Part shown: positions 1 through 14,100 of the stretch, one piece after another | Layout of the letters: every line of letters begins with the position of its first letter | Position numbering within the stretch: position 1 is the first letter of the stretch | Assembly: GCA_008973525.1 (NCBI GenBank) | Contig: WACJ01000520.1 | Span: forward strand, 992,001 to 1,056,000 | DNA: 64,000 nt | Origin: Stenopsyche tienmushanensis | Lineage: Eukaryota; Arthropoda; Insecta; Trichoptera; Stenopsychidae | Direction: 5' to 3' | The notes under the pieces: model-generated | Told to the model about the DNA's origin: nothing | Databases searched by the model: none | The model's input: only the letters and a program-made list of their open reading frames with translations | Program-made: the position numbers and the translations under genes

Positions 1-889
1 TTGCCTCTTTGAATACAAAGGGTAATTTTTTATACGCTCAAATCTCAACGTAAGTCATATTTGCTCAACTTAGTTTACATATTGAGGCGATGTCGACTCT
101 GAAGAATGAAAGCAGAGGTTAGACAGTTCAATATGTGTTATTTTCGTGAGTGAATTTTTGTCTCGCATTGTTCTTTTGAATGCGTGTTCCCCCCCCTCCC
201 TGTATACTTTGCCATGATGTATAAGCATTTAAAAAAAGGAGATCTTATTAATGTATGAGCGTTCAGGAGTTCAATGTCAGTAATATGAAATTCAAACATT
301 ATTGATTTGGGTATTATGACAGATCTAACCTCAATATGAGCACATTTTATATTCGTCGTCGACTCTATTTTGCTATTATCATGGCTTGCTGAAAATATGC
401 AATGCAAATGCTTCCGATTTGTTAGCAGAGTTTACATTTTTATATCCAATTTCTATTTTATTTGTGAGTTTTCGGATTATGGTATATAATCATAGATGTT
501 TGTGCAGTTCTTCTGTAATTCTGAAATGACTTCTTTCGTTCAATATTTGCAATTATCTATCCTACCAAAATTCAACGACAGAAAACTTGAACATTATTAT
601 CAACAAAGATATACAATATTCATATATTTATCAGACTATTGTGTTAATTGAATGAATGATTTTTATCTGTTGTGGTTAAGTTTTTTCGCGTCCAGTCACC
701 ATTGATATCAGCGCGTATGTATATATAAATATACATTTGGGAATATCTATATATATGTTATTAATAGCATAGCATGGTCACAGTAATATTAACTGGGGTG
801 TTTTAGATGTAATGTATGTACTTATATCTAATCGAAATAAATGCAAATATTACAAGTTATTGTACGTTGTTTAAATTACTGTATTCTGA

Positions 890-1062
890 TGACAAAGGTC
901 CCGTAGGTAGTCCAGTGGTTAATTTATCAGACTGATAGAATGCATTGAGTTTAAATCCACAGGCAATGGCATCGTTGACCACATATCGGAGAGAATGTTT
1001 TAAACAATGGCTATTATGAATCATTATGAAGCCAAAATTTATTTTATGTAAAAAAAATTTAA
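890..1062 (+). repeat. tRNA-derived SINE-like copy
   Basis: The stretch has the internal promoter layout of a tRNA-derived SINE. A box A-like motif (TAGTCCAGTGG, about 911-921) is followed by a box B-like motif (GAGTTTAAATCC, about 948-959), then a non-tRNA body and a short A-run near 1050-1057. The cloverleaf is not intact, and the B box has A/T changes expected of a decayed copy, so it is not called as a tRNA gene. The assignment rests on motif spacing only; I saw no second full copy in the window. Confidence 0.5.
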
Positions 1063-1194
1063 TCAAGTCAAGATTTAAGAATTATTTTATTAATAGTGTC
1101 AATTTTACACGTGTTTTAGATATTATTAAAATCTTGATCTTATAATGTGATTTATTAATTTTATAACAGTATATGAAAAAAAAAAATCATTCGG

Positions 1195-1224
1195 AAACAT
1201 CTGGAATGTTCTTTCCAGATGTTT
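1195..1224. repeat. 12-bp stem hairpin with heat-shock-element-like core
   Basis: Perfect inverted repeat with arms 1195-1206 (aaacatctggaa) and 1213-1224 and a 6-nt loop. The centre reads GAATGTTC, which matches the GAAnnTTC unit of heat-shock elements. One such unit is expected by chance at this scale, so a regulatory role is only a possibility. Confidence 0.35.
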
Positions 1225-1365
1225 TCATACTGATTTAGAAATAGAAATGATTTGATGTTTGCCGCAATCGATGATCGACTATTATTTTTATTAATGAAAA
1301 TTCTGCAGTAGATGTAGTTTATACTGATTGAATTGTTCGCTCATTATGGTTTTTTGTTCATTTAG

Positions 1366-2482
<1,117 letters not shown>

Positions 2483-4093
2483 TGAGCAGGCATCCCACAA
2501 ACCGCACTACCTAATCCTCTCCGTTATTTGGTCCCCTTGTCCTCATCCTTTCATTCCTTCAACCCGTATCTCTCTCCTCTCCTGCACCACACTTTGTTAC
2601 ACTATTCATTGTTGCAAGAACGTTTGAGCGGTTAAACGAAATGATTTAATTACATCGGTCATGATTATGTATTAAAATATTAGTTTATTTTAATTACCTA
2701 TACGGTGAGTGATAAGTGTCGCCCGCAATTTTCATGGTGGACTCTTGTTAATATGGCAGAGTTGTTTTTGATCACTTCATCTGCCCATTGTGAAATGGGA
2801 GACAAAACACTTAAATGGATGCTGCCTAGTTGCACAGATTCTGTGTGTGTACGGTTATATTACATAAATATATTATTTGCTATTTATAATTAAAAAAATT
2901 GGATGTGCATTTGCTAGGCGGTTGTGCGGACCGATCGTCCGCACCCCCTTGCCCTTTCATCCACAATATGCTTTCGACCGAATAAATTTTGAAGTGTGTA
3001 CTGGTTAGGTCTATTTTATAAGTATCTAATAGCTTTTTTCATTATGGCATTCTTATTATATTATTTAATATATTGTGGTTGTAAGGAGACATGAGTATTG
3101 ATTTCCTCACCCGTGCACCCAAATCCTTTTCCCACTTTCCTGATTCGCTAGCTTTTAATGATATAACTTAAATCAATGTAAAATGGCTAATGCAAGGTGT
3201 TAGTGATTTCCGATTGGGGACCGATATAACGGTACTTAAAGAAAAGGCAAAGTAAGAGCCTTTCTCGCAGAGGAATTTAAAAATTTAAGTCGGTATACAG
3301 CAGTTGTGATTAATGCCTAGCCACCAGTTTGCTAATGTGGGAGTTGATGATGGGTCTCTCAAGACTGGTGTAGTTTGAAAATCATAAATCAACTACGTCA
3401 AATATTAACTTTATGCCCAGTTTGGTCCAGCAATCAGGTTAAACATATATTAATAGGATTTAATGTGTTTAAAGTCATACGATATTTTTTAATTAAATTC
3501 TTATCCTGAATGGAATTACATGTAAATAATTATTGCTGTTTAGTTTCAAGTAGAAAGAAAGCAGTGTCATTGTATCGTCTAATTATGTCAATGTCGAGTA
3601 TGTTTTAATATTGATTATGGACCACTTTTTGGGCTAGTTGTTTAATCTTAGTATTCAAATTGTGAGCTATAATATATGTCTCATAAAATTATATTTGACA
3701 GTATTTCCATCTTAGGAAATGCTCCTTGGAGTATTTATACCAATTCCTGTTTACTCAATATAGCTTATAAGGTTTTTCTATATGTATGATTATTGTTCTT
3801 TCAAAACATGTAATAAATATTTTAATAGGTTTTTTTTTTTAAAAAACATTTTTTTCAGTCTCAATCACTCGCCAATATAATTGATTGCAAATCTTATTTA
3901 TTTAAATAAATCTCCGCTCAAATGAAGGTCTAATATTCTTGTCATGCTATTGTAACAGTTTTGGTCAATTGTATTTCATGCCAGGGTTTAAAATGTTTTA
4001 AAATTACAATTATACTTCTCCATGTAATATTTATTTATGTTTTGTCTTTGCTGATCAGTGGGCATAAATTTATGTAAGGAACAATACAATAAA
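2483..4093 (+). other. Probable 3' UTR of the E2 gene with poly(A) signals
   Basis: The sequence after the E2 stop codon contains no credible reading frame. AATAAA hexamers lie at 2981-2986, 3812-3817 and 4088-4093, so the transcript could end about 0.5, 1.35 or 1.6 kb after the stop. Which is used cannot be told from sequence. No repeat family seen elsewhere in the window falls here, which fits a transcribed host UTR better than intergenic repeat debris. Confidence 0.5.
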
Positions 4094-4248
4094 AAATGCA
4101 AAATTCATTTGCTTGTATATTAATATAATTTATCACGCATGAAATTCCCAGTAGTAAGTACTTACCTCTGTTGTCAAATATATTTGCGTGTGATCCTATT
4201 CATGCTTTATACGGAATTGATTGATCAATTTCTCAACAACAACAAAAA

Positions 4249-4354
4249 AACGGGTATTTCTTGATTTATAACCTTTCAAAAAAATCGTATATTGTATGTA
4301 AATTTGTCGGAATTGTCTGAAAAGAACTGCATCATAAATCAAGAAATACCCGTT
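4249..4354. repeat. Hairpin / tiny foldback with perfect 21-bp arms
   Basis: Arms at 4249-4269 and 4334-4354 are perfect reverse complements (first arm starts aacgggtatttcttg), separated by 64 bp. It sits between the 3' ends of two convergent genes, so either transcript reading through would contain a strong stem. It could be a very small foldback element; no clear target-site duplication is seen. Confidence 0.8.
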
Positions 4355-4553
4355 GTATCCAAATTTTCCTTATATATTACAAGCGTAATACTTGTATAAA
4401 TTGTGACAGTGTGCACGGTCCATGTTTATTGATTTGCATGCATCCAAATAATGCTGCATTTTGAGATGCACTCGTGCGGTGACTTAAGAAAGCTATGGTT
4501 TACATTTGTAAAGATCAAATTTCTGAATCAAAAAGGAAGTCTTTTTAAAATAT

Positions 4554-4559
4554 TTTATT
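4554..4559 (-). promoter_or_regulatory. Poly(A) signal of the cadherin gene
   Basis: AATAAA on the minus strand, 17-22 nt after the cadherin stop codon. This would give a very short 3' UTR. It is the first hexamer after the stop. Confidence 0.5.
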
Positions 4560-4575
4560 AAACATATATACAATA

Positions 4576-5199
4576 TTACAGTTCTGTGGTTTCTAAGTTT
4601 TTGGCATTATTGATTTGTTCTATTTGTTGGTACACGTTGTATTTCGATTGATTTGTTTGAGGATCACTGCTTAGAGAATTGTCCGGCGATCGAAAATGCT
4701 CAGTATTTATAAAATATGGCTTGTTATTCGTAATATTATCGCCCACGACATTCTCGTCCAGCGAATCTCTCTCGGATTGACTAGCTTGATCGTCGTCGTT
4801 TTTATACCAATCGTTTTCATACGCCCTCAACCAAATTGGATTGCTACCCTGAGTGCTATGCTTGTTGGTATTCGGAACTCTCCCTCCTACGCTCCTGATC
4901 GTCATGTCCGATTCACCCGGAGCTGTCGATTCTAAATCATAAACATTCCGTTTAATCTCGTTTTATATAAATACATTATGGAAATTAAGAAAATGTTTAC
5001 CATATGCTGTTGCCGTCGCCGCTTTCAACTGTCTTACATAATTGGCTCTCTGCGTCAGACATAGCATCAAACATAAAATTAATAAAACGCCGAGGAATAA
5101 ACTTATCGAAACCAACCAAAACACGGTCTGATTGGCCGTCATCATATCCGCCGATAACGGTTGGTATTCCGCCGGCTGCGTGTCTAACACGTTAAATTC
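4576..5199 (-). other. Transmembrane and cytoplasmic-tail exons of the cadherin
   Basis: Exon 5199-5001 contains the N-glycosylation sequon NQT, the 23-residue helix running from VFWLVSIS to LMLCL, and a basic stop-transfer segment (TQRANYVRQLK). Exon 4931-4576 encodes the rest of a 136-residue tail: SVGGRVPNTNKHS, then SNPIWLRAYENDWYKN, an acidic/serine-rich stretch and the end NLETTEL. T-x-L at the C-terminus is a class I PDZ ligand; human CDH23 ends ITEL and binds harmonin. The conserved NPIWL plus TEL strongly support CDH23 kinship and predict a harmonin-like PDZ partner, which is an inference. Confidence 0.85.
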
Positions 5200-8100
5200 C
5201 TTAAAAATAACAAAAACGTCATTTATTATTGCGATCGGATGACGTATTTTTAATTTGTTATTATTACTACCTTAAACAACGAATCCAACTGCTCTATGTT
5301 TCTATCGACTAACGTAAGAACTTGATCTACTTCCAGCACCGAATGATCTTTTCCGTCGACCAAATGTAAATACAAATCCGTCTTGGTTCCGTCGACTGAT
5401 CCGTCTTTGTTTTCGTGGACTCTGAAATCGTCCACGTTTACTATCGCGCCGGTTACATTGGCGAGGCTTTCCCGGAATGGATGAACTCTGTCGCGAACTT
5501 CGGATGGGTGCTGCCGCAGAACAAATCTGACCCGTTGATCTTCTCTCAGCAAATATATGAATACGCGTGCTACATCTTGCAGTCCGCCCGTATCATTTGC
5601 AAGTACCTAAACATAATTTTTTCATAATGACGCGAATGTCGATGTTTGATGTTATATAACGCGATCAAGATACCGTTTTAATTACTGTTAAATGGATTAA
5701 AATCATGGTTATATAGGAAGCTACGATGATTCATATCTTATTGGCGTGGTTAAGTCTTATCATTGATTACGGATATATATTGTCAGATTATTGCTATTGA
5801 AATGAATGATGATTTTTTGACATGCCGAGCTGAGTAGCGTTAATATTTTACTAACTTTAAAGTCGAAGTATCCTTTCATTCCTTTTTGCGGATCGAAATT
5901 CAATTGTACTGCTCCGGTTTCTTGATCGACTAAGAACGGTGGATCTTGCACACTGTCCAAGCCTTCTGATAATGTTCGTTGTATCGTTCCCACTTGATAA
6001 TATGATATTTTAGCATTTTCTCCATCGTCAGGATCCAGAGCCTGTATCAATTTTTTTAATATAATATAAATTTGATTATTATAATTTGATTTTCATCTCG
6101 TTCATCAAGATTTGTATATTTACCTTAACGTGCATAAATTTTGTTCCGAAATCAGCAGCCGTTGTTACACCACCTGTGAATATTTCGCTGACGAATTTCG
6201 GTGGATTATCATTTATGTCGGTGATATTGATATAAACTGTTATTATAGTGTCTTCATATATTTCTAAATCATCATCGTCGGAGTGCTTTGGTAAAATTAT
6301 ACAATCTTCCGTTGCATGCACTATTAAATAATGATTTCTATGTATTTCTCTATCAATTTCTTTAGCTAGGCTTAATCTAAAATTATAAATTTATATAATA
6401 TTACAACTATATATATATCGTACGAAATGTATTACAATAAACAGTTATTAAAACATATAACCTGTGTGAATTTTGATCGAGGTCAAAAAGTTCTTTGTGA
6501 TTTCCTTTGATGATAAAATAGCACACTGGTACAGTGGGATCATCTAATATATCAATTTCATCCCTTTCTATGACCGGCGGCAACATCACCCATTCATCGC
6601 CGGGGTTCGAATGCTCCGTAAAATTGACAAACATCTTAGACTGTGCAAAACGCGGCTTGTAATGATTCACATTTCTTACGTAAATAGTGAGATCCAAATC
6701 TGAGCTTAGGGGCGTCGGCAAACCCAAATCGTACGCTTCTATTCGTAACTGAAATATTTAAATATCATTCAGACGCATTGTAATTTCATATTGCAAATTT
6801 ATCGGATAAGTATATTACGTACATCATATATTTTTTGTTTTTCTCTATCCAATGAATGTTTAAGTCGTATTATTCCCGAAGTGGAATCAATTGAAAACGT
6901 TCTCCAATTACCCATGACGTCTTGTCGTAAACGGTATCTGACGGCTCCATTTGGTCCAATATCCCCATCTATTGCATGAACTTCTACGACTGTCGTTCCG
7001 ACTGTTGCATTCTTTATAATTGAAATGAAACAATCATATCGGTGAATATTGCAGTATATATTTAGCTACGTATTTACTTAATAAATTTACATGCGTACCT
7101 CTGGTATTCTAATGGTGACATTTTGTGGCGGACTAACAAAGAATGGTGCATGATCATTATAATCAGTGACGCATATTGACATCTCCCCTTTTACTTTGTT
7201 TGCAGGCTCTCCTAAATCACTCGCTTCAATGATCAATGTATAATTCCCGTATCTATCTTTGAGGGTTCTGGCTGCCATAATCTGAGCACTGAAGTGATCA
7301 TCGGATGCTTGATTTATACGAAATAATTCTGTACGATAACAAAAAATCGGCATTAGTACAACGAGGATAACATTTTTATCCATTTTACAATAATTTTACG
7401 ATATTTACCTTGACCGCTTCCGCCTATAATATTAAAAACAATCTGTCCGTTTCCTAGTTGAGAGTCGTCAGCGTCTGTAGCGTGTATCGCAGTTATTGGA
7501 TCTCGAAGCGAATGAAATTCAGTGATCGTCGAACATTCATTCGATAACGACATTACAGGCGGATTGTCGTTGACGTCTTCAACTTGTATACTGATTTAAA
7601 AAATACGCTTTAAATAGTTTGAAAATGTAATATAAATATATTTTTAATCCGCGTCAATAAACGTACACAATTTGTTTGAACGCATTTCTGCTTTCGCCGC
7701 TTAAATATCCAAATTGATAATTGTCCCACGCCTCGATCACCAACGTATACGAAGACCTCGTCTCTCTATCGAGCCAGTCGCCGATGCTCAGCGTTCCGTT
7801 ATCGGCGTTTATTAAAAATTTACCCTGTAAAAATAAGGACACGTTAAAAATATTCAATCGGGATATCATTATAAACGATGCTATAAATACCTGCGACGCT
7901 ATGTGATCCATTAAATATGTGATCTTTCCATATTCCCCCGAATCGGCATCTTTTGCAGCTATAACGGCTAACGGCGTACCCGGGGGCGTATCTTCCATGA
8001 CTTTAATACTGGACGATTCAAATATGAAATATGGATTATTGTCGTTTTCATCCAATACCTAAATCATAATAAAATAGATATTTTAATATGAATTTATGAA

Positions 8101-11100
8101 TATAAATAAAATAATTAAAAACATTTATGACCTGTATGAATAAATCGACTAATGATGATCTGGACGGAACTCCGGAATCGGTCGCTCTCACCGTCAAATT
8201 AAGCCACGGATACGTTTCATGATCGATCTTATTTGCTACTAATACTTCGCCGGTGTCCTCTTCCAAATGGACTAACTTCATCATTTCGCGGGGTCCTATA
8301 AAAACGTATTGAGTTGAGGACACATCTGCAATTTGCATCGCTTTTGGTATGTAAAAATATTGGATAATGCAGACGTGTCCATCAACGTGTTGTTTTATAA
8401 AATTACACGATACCTTCTAATGAATACGTTATCGATCTATTTTTGTCTAAATCATCGGCAATGACGTTCGCGATAGTAACGCCGTTCTTGGAATTTTCCG
8501 TGATTGCCCTTTTATAAAACGGTTTTCTAAATTTGGGATTGTTGTCATTCTCGTCTTCTATTATTATAGTGAGCGTCGCTGTAAATGATATTTTATTGTA
8601 ATGATTTAAATTCAATTGTATGATTTTTGAATACATTTAATATTATATTTACCGGAAGCAGTTTGTTTATCTCCTCCAGTTACGGCGGCGATATCTTCCA
8701 CGACCATTCCCAATCGGATGAGTTCGACTTTTTCCCTATCTAATAATCGTACGACTCGTAGCATACCATCCAACGGGTTTAAATCCCAAGCTGTCATGTA
8801 ATCGTATTCTGACATTTTTACGATGGTCCCTTCTTCGTTTTTCGCAATGCTATTTTCGTGATCCAAGTGATATCGCAATACAGGCATGTCGTCCGGATCG
8901 TTGGCTATAGCTCGATATACGTACGTTCCGACTTGTGTATTTTCTTTAACGTTGATTGTTCCAGGGTCAATAAATATCGGCGGTTTATTATTGACGTCGA
9001 CAATTGTTATATTGACGAGCACCGCTGCATTCAATTGTTGATCGCCGATGCCTCCATCTAATGCAACCTATCAAATAATGCGCGCGTTTAAAATTGGACG
9101 AATTTATATATTAAAATTGAATCGATTATTTGATGGCTTACGACGGTCAATGCGTATTTGTTACTTTTCGGATTGGTTCTATCTGGATCTAAATCGGATC
9201 CAGGTGCTACTGAAATTATTCCGTTTTCCGGTCCAATGACAAATTTATCGCCGGCACCTTTTTGTATTCTATAAACGACTTGGTTATTTGGAGCGGAACC
9301 ATCGCTATCAAAGGCTTTGACCTATAACATTTAATTTGTGATTATCATTGATGAAATAATTCATAACGTTTTTAAGCATAAAAATACCTCCAATACTGGA
9401 GTGCCTCCTGGCATATCTTCAGGAATGGATCTTTTATAAATGATTTGTTGAAATAACGGCGCATAATCGTTGACGTCCTGCACGTATATAGTAACGGGCA
9501 CTTCGGATGATAGCGGTGGTATACCGTAATCCCTAGCTCTGATCTGAAAAGCGTTTAATATAATTTTATTTTTGCATTATAACGACTTAAATGCGCAATA
9601 ATAAAATATTACCGTTAGTTGAATTGGTCTGACGTTTCCATTATCGCCGGGTAATTGTTCAAAATCCATTGGTTCAACAGGTTTAATTACGCCCGATGCG
9701 GAATCAATTGTGAAATTGTCTCGATATTCGCCATTTACGATTGAATATTCAATACGACTATTTCTTGTTCCTGCAAAAATATATATGATGTATGTATATT
9801 CTTAACGTGTTTATGTTTAATGTTGTTTGTGTAATACCGTTAAGATCTGCATCTCTGGCTTCTAAAATGAGCGGCAATTCAAAATCTTTTTCGCCTTCTA
9901 ATAATCTTGTTTCATATTTATTTAATAGGAAAACGGGTGGGTTATCATTAACGTCTTCGATGTTGACTACCAATTGGACCGTATTGCGATTCCCTTGTCC
10001 TAGATCATCTCGAGCTTCGACCGTTAAAAAATGCCTCGATACTAATTCTCTATCGAAGCTATGTCCGCCGGGTGATTTAACCGTTATTATTCCCGTCATG
10101 GCGTTCAAATTCAATCTGTAAAAGACGTGCTTATTGATTTTATTGTACGATTTTCACTAATCACATGCTTGTTATTACTTACAGATGTGCAATTGCTCCG
10201 CTAAGATTTGTATATCGAATGCCTCTTGTACCGTAGTTTCCAGAATCGTCGTCCAGCGCTTGGATCCATGCAACCGTTGTACCAACGCCGCAATTCTCAA
10301 GTATTGAAACGTCGTACATCGGCTCTGTGAATTCCGGAAAGTTGTCGTTTCCATCGCGTATATAAACCGTGATTGGAACGACGCTGAAATTTATTTCAGG
10401 ATGAATTTAAATTCCGATCGTTTTAATGTATCGATATAATATTTTAATAGGAATACCTCATTTTTGGTTTTGTCAATACTGTTTCTTTCGCTATGAGTGA
10501 AAAATTCATGATCGTTACTTGTTCATAATCCAAGAATGACGCGTCATTCACTCTGATAAGAAATGATGCTTCGTTCACGCCGCGCGATGGTGTAACTTCG
10601 AACACATCATTATCGCCGTCGAGGAATAATTCAAACGTTCCATTCTTACCCTGAAATTATTTACATTATAAACGCGCGTATGAATCGCGAATATTGAATT
10701 GTTTCGAATGTGTACCTGATCGTAGTCGTATACTTCCGGTATGGCATCTTGCAGAAATGTGAGCGGCGTGTTTTGTTGAGCGTTTTCAATAACTTCACAA
10801 ATGTAGCGTTTACTTCTGAATTGAGGCGTTTCATCGTTGACGTCGGTCAATATTATTGTCACCTCCGTTGTGACACTCGGCGGAGGAATAACCGTGCGGG
10901 ACTCTTCGGTTGCCTTTAACGTTTAACGTGCAAAACATAAAATCATATTTTATTTAAACGCGTTTTAAATTTGATCGTTTAAAATATACTTACAAGAATT
11001 TCCAAGATATAAGCGCCGTTGTTATTTTCAGGATCTTCTCTGTCCAATAAGATTACGGTGAATATGACACCGGAATTTCTATCAATTTCAAATTGTTCCA

Positions 11101-14100
11101 AGCCGCCAGAAATAATGCTGTATAATATCTTGTTATTAACGCCTCTATCTCCGTCGACGGCATGCACTGTGTTATTTATAAATATGTATTATTGTTTAAT
11201 ATAAATATACTTATACAAAAGTGATAAATATACCTTGTAAGACTGACGTTCCTATTGGTGAATCTTCGCTTATTCTTGTTACCGGAGTAACGCCGACAAA
11301 TTGTGGCGGTTGATCCTCGACGTCTTGAATTTTGACTAAAATTGCAGCAGTGCCGGTATTGACCCGTCCTTGATTTGCTCTATCTATTGCTAAAATTCTC
11401 AATTGGTATAGGGATTTCTTTTCATAATCTAATTCTCTAACTAGTCGTATGACGCCTCTTCCGTTGACGGTCTGTATTGAAAATACATCCGAATCGCCGT
11501 CTAATTCTTGTAAATTATATACTACCTAAAATAGAATTTGATAATTAAATGCAAATAGATTTTGTTTAGTATGTATTATTGATTATGGGGTGTACTTGTC
11601 CGTAAGCGCCTTCATCTAAGTCGGTTGCTTCAACGGCTGTTAGTATACCGGGCGAGGAATCTTCTTTTATACTAAGGGCAGTGGGGTATGGCTTAAATAC
11701 AGGTTCGTTGTCGTTTACATCCTCTACTAAAATTAAAATGCTCTGCGTTATGAAATTGCCGTCTCCTAGATGTCCGTCGGTTAACGTCAGCACCAGAGCG
11801 TACTCGTCTTTCAGCTGAAAATGCAAAAAGACAACGCTTAATTTTTATTGATTTAAATCGGTACAAATTCGATCAGTTATATGGTGAATAAAACAAATAT
11901 CCATGTCGAGGCTTTTGAAACGTTTCCTACGGCAAGATTTTGACTCCATCACGAATCGCTGTCATCAACGTCATGCGGATGAAATTTTCTTTATGCGCAT
12001 TAAGTCGCTGCTATAGAAATACGTGCGAATCGGATTCCATTGAAAAAAAAATTGAAGACTTAATTTGGCTTTCGAGATTTTTTGCGTTGAACGCTTTTTA
12101 GCTGAACTGACACCACAATATAATTGTGTGATAATAAAGTCATAATGCTGAATGGTGTTCAGATTTGATGTAGAATTTTGACATTTGATATGTTATGTAT
12201 TTTGAGATGGGCCACTTTGTCCGTCTACCCTTTTTTTAATTTTGACATTAAAATAAATGCATTTTTAGTGACGGTCGGACGATTTTGAGATGATCGCTTT
12301 GTTTTTATCAAGGTTCAGATACAGCCTCCGAACAGGGGAAGGGTTATATCATCGCTCATAAAAAATTCGGGCGAATATAACTCATTATCGGAGCACAATG
12401 GGATTGGGTAACGTTTCGCGCTAATTATACAACTCTGTCCAATCTCAATGCATCTGGTTTGGTTAAATGGATAAAAAAATGGCATGGGAGATTTTCGGTC
12501 GCATTGTTTGTTTATTTTTCTCCGCTTTTATTATGGCCGACATTTCGGACCTTATGCTCGATCTTTTTACTCGCGAGAACCTTGGCCCCAAACTCATGAG
12601 AATTGTCGAGCATAGTATATTCAGGGTTCCGCCGCAATAATGGACGATATGCTCGTGCATAATTAGGTATTTAATTAGTCATTAAAAAATAATTAATATA
12701 TAATCAAACTGTTATATTATGATGGATGGCGATTAAATTAAAAATATGGCCGATCCGAGTAAAATGCTTAATTATATTGTTATGGCATAATTTACGTCAT
12801 CCAGAAAGTAAGGTTACAAAATTTATAGTAGGATCGAAGAACGCTCGAATTTGATTGAAATTCACAGGATACTTATTAACATACAATAGCATCAGCTTTT
12901 GTATGTTAGTGTCATGGACCTCCGACGCCAGTTTTTTTTTGGATTGTCTTTTGGTTTCTGGGGTGTAGTGACACAACCACATCTCATTCCCTGTCACGAT
13001 AGAGCCAAATACAGATGGAAGAAGGGGTAAGCCCTGGAAGTCGGCGAGGCATTTCTCAACGCTGAGGAGGCGGCGGAGATAGACGACTGCACCGCCCTAA
13101 GGAAATGGGTCACGAACGCTGCCAACGTCGAATGGCAAAAAGACGGTCGGAGTCACCCAAAGGATACACGCTCTCCAACTCCATTGAACGGAGACTTAGC
13201 TGTCATTGGGTCAATCCCAACCGTTGGACATCTCAGTTCCTAACGGGACACGGCCGTTTTATTGCCCACTTAATGGGACTTTGCAGATAGATCGGATCGT
13301 CTATGCGGGGATGCGTGATGCTGTGTCCGCAGGCTAGTTAGAGGTCCGTAGGGCACTCAGATTTGGTGACCCGTCCCGGTGCTTCTCCGCGGTTTACTCT
13401 AATTTCGGCGCAAAGGGCATCCCCTGCGAATACTATGATGATAGGCACTGGATCGATCCGTGGACTCCCACAATAGACGCTATACATCTTACTATAACTG
13501 TCTCGTGCAATGTGCTCGGTCACCAGATGGAGTAGAAGTTGGGTTCTCTCAGGGGACATAAAATTAGTTTTACACTAAACGTGTAGTAAAGATGCGTGAG
13601 CTATTTTAAGGTCGATGGAGACAAGCTTGGGAGTGTGGTGGGTCTCCTGTATCACCCCCTGTTTTTTCTTCCTCCTGTGCAAAATGATTAAAAAATTAAT
13701 GCGTGGCGGTCACGTGATTTTGACGGTACTTCGGTGTAGGTATTCTGGGCACCCATCTCGTATATAACTGTAACCAAGTAACCAAGTTTTTCCAACACAA
13801 TATCATTAAGGAGACTCTGAGGAATGTCAGAAAATTCTTTGTGAAGGTAGTCAAGTGTCACACTTGTTCTTCAATTTTTTGCACAAGTTCATCAGAAATC
13901 ACGGATGGTTTTCTATTCCTTGCTTTGTCGTGAGTATCGTTACGGCTTTCCCTGAACAATCTAACACGGAACACGGAAAGTTTACCTATTACCTGACCTA
14001 TATTATGACCAAAACGAAAGAAAAGTGGGAAGCGTGCATGAATTTCGCTAGTGAGGTCATGCGAAAAAAGAAAACGGAGAAAGAACTAGAAGAGTAAGAA

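Noticed and set aside
138..407. 89-codon minus-strand frame
   Set aside because: No family features, lies in the E2 intron, composition-driven.
900..970. Possible functional tRNA gene
   Set aside because: A and B box-like motifs are present but the cloverleaf arms do not pair; called a SINE-like copy instead.
8370..8398. Extra exon in the cadherin intron at 8.38 kb
   Set aside because: The bases gcagacgtgtccatcaacg resemble a TTAACGC-type element tip, and the flanking exons already join in phase.
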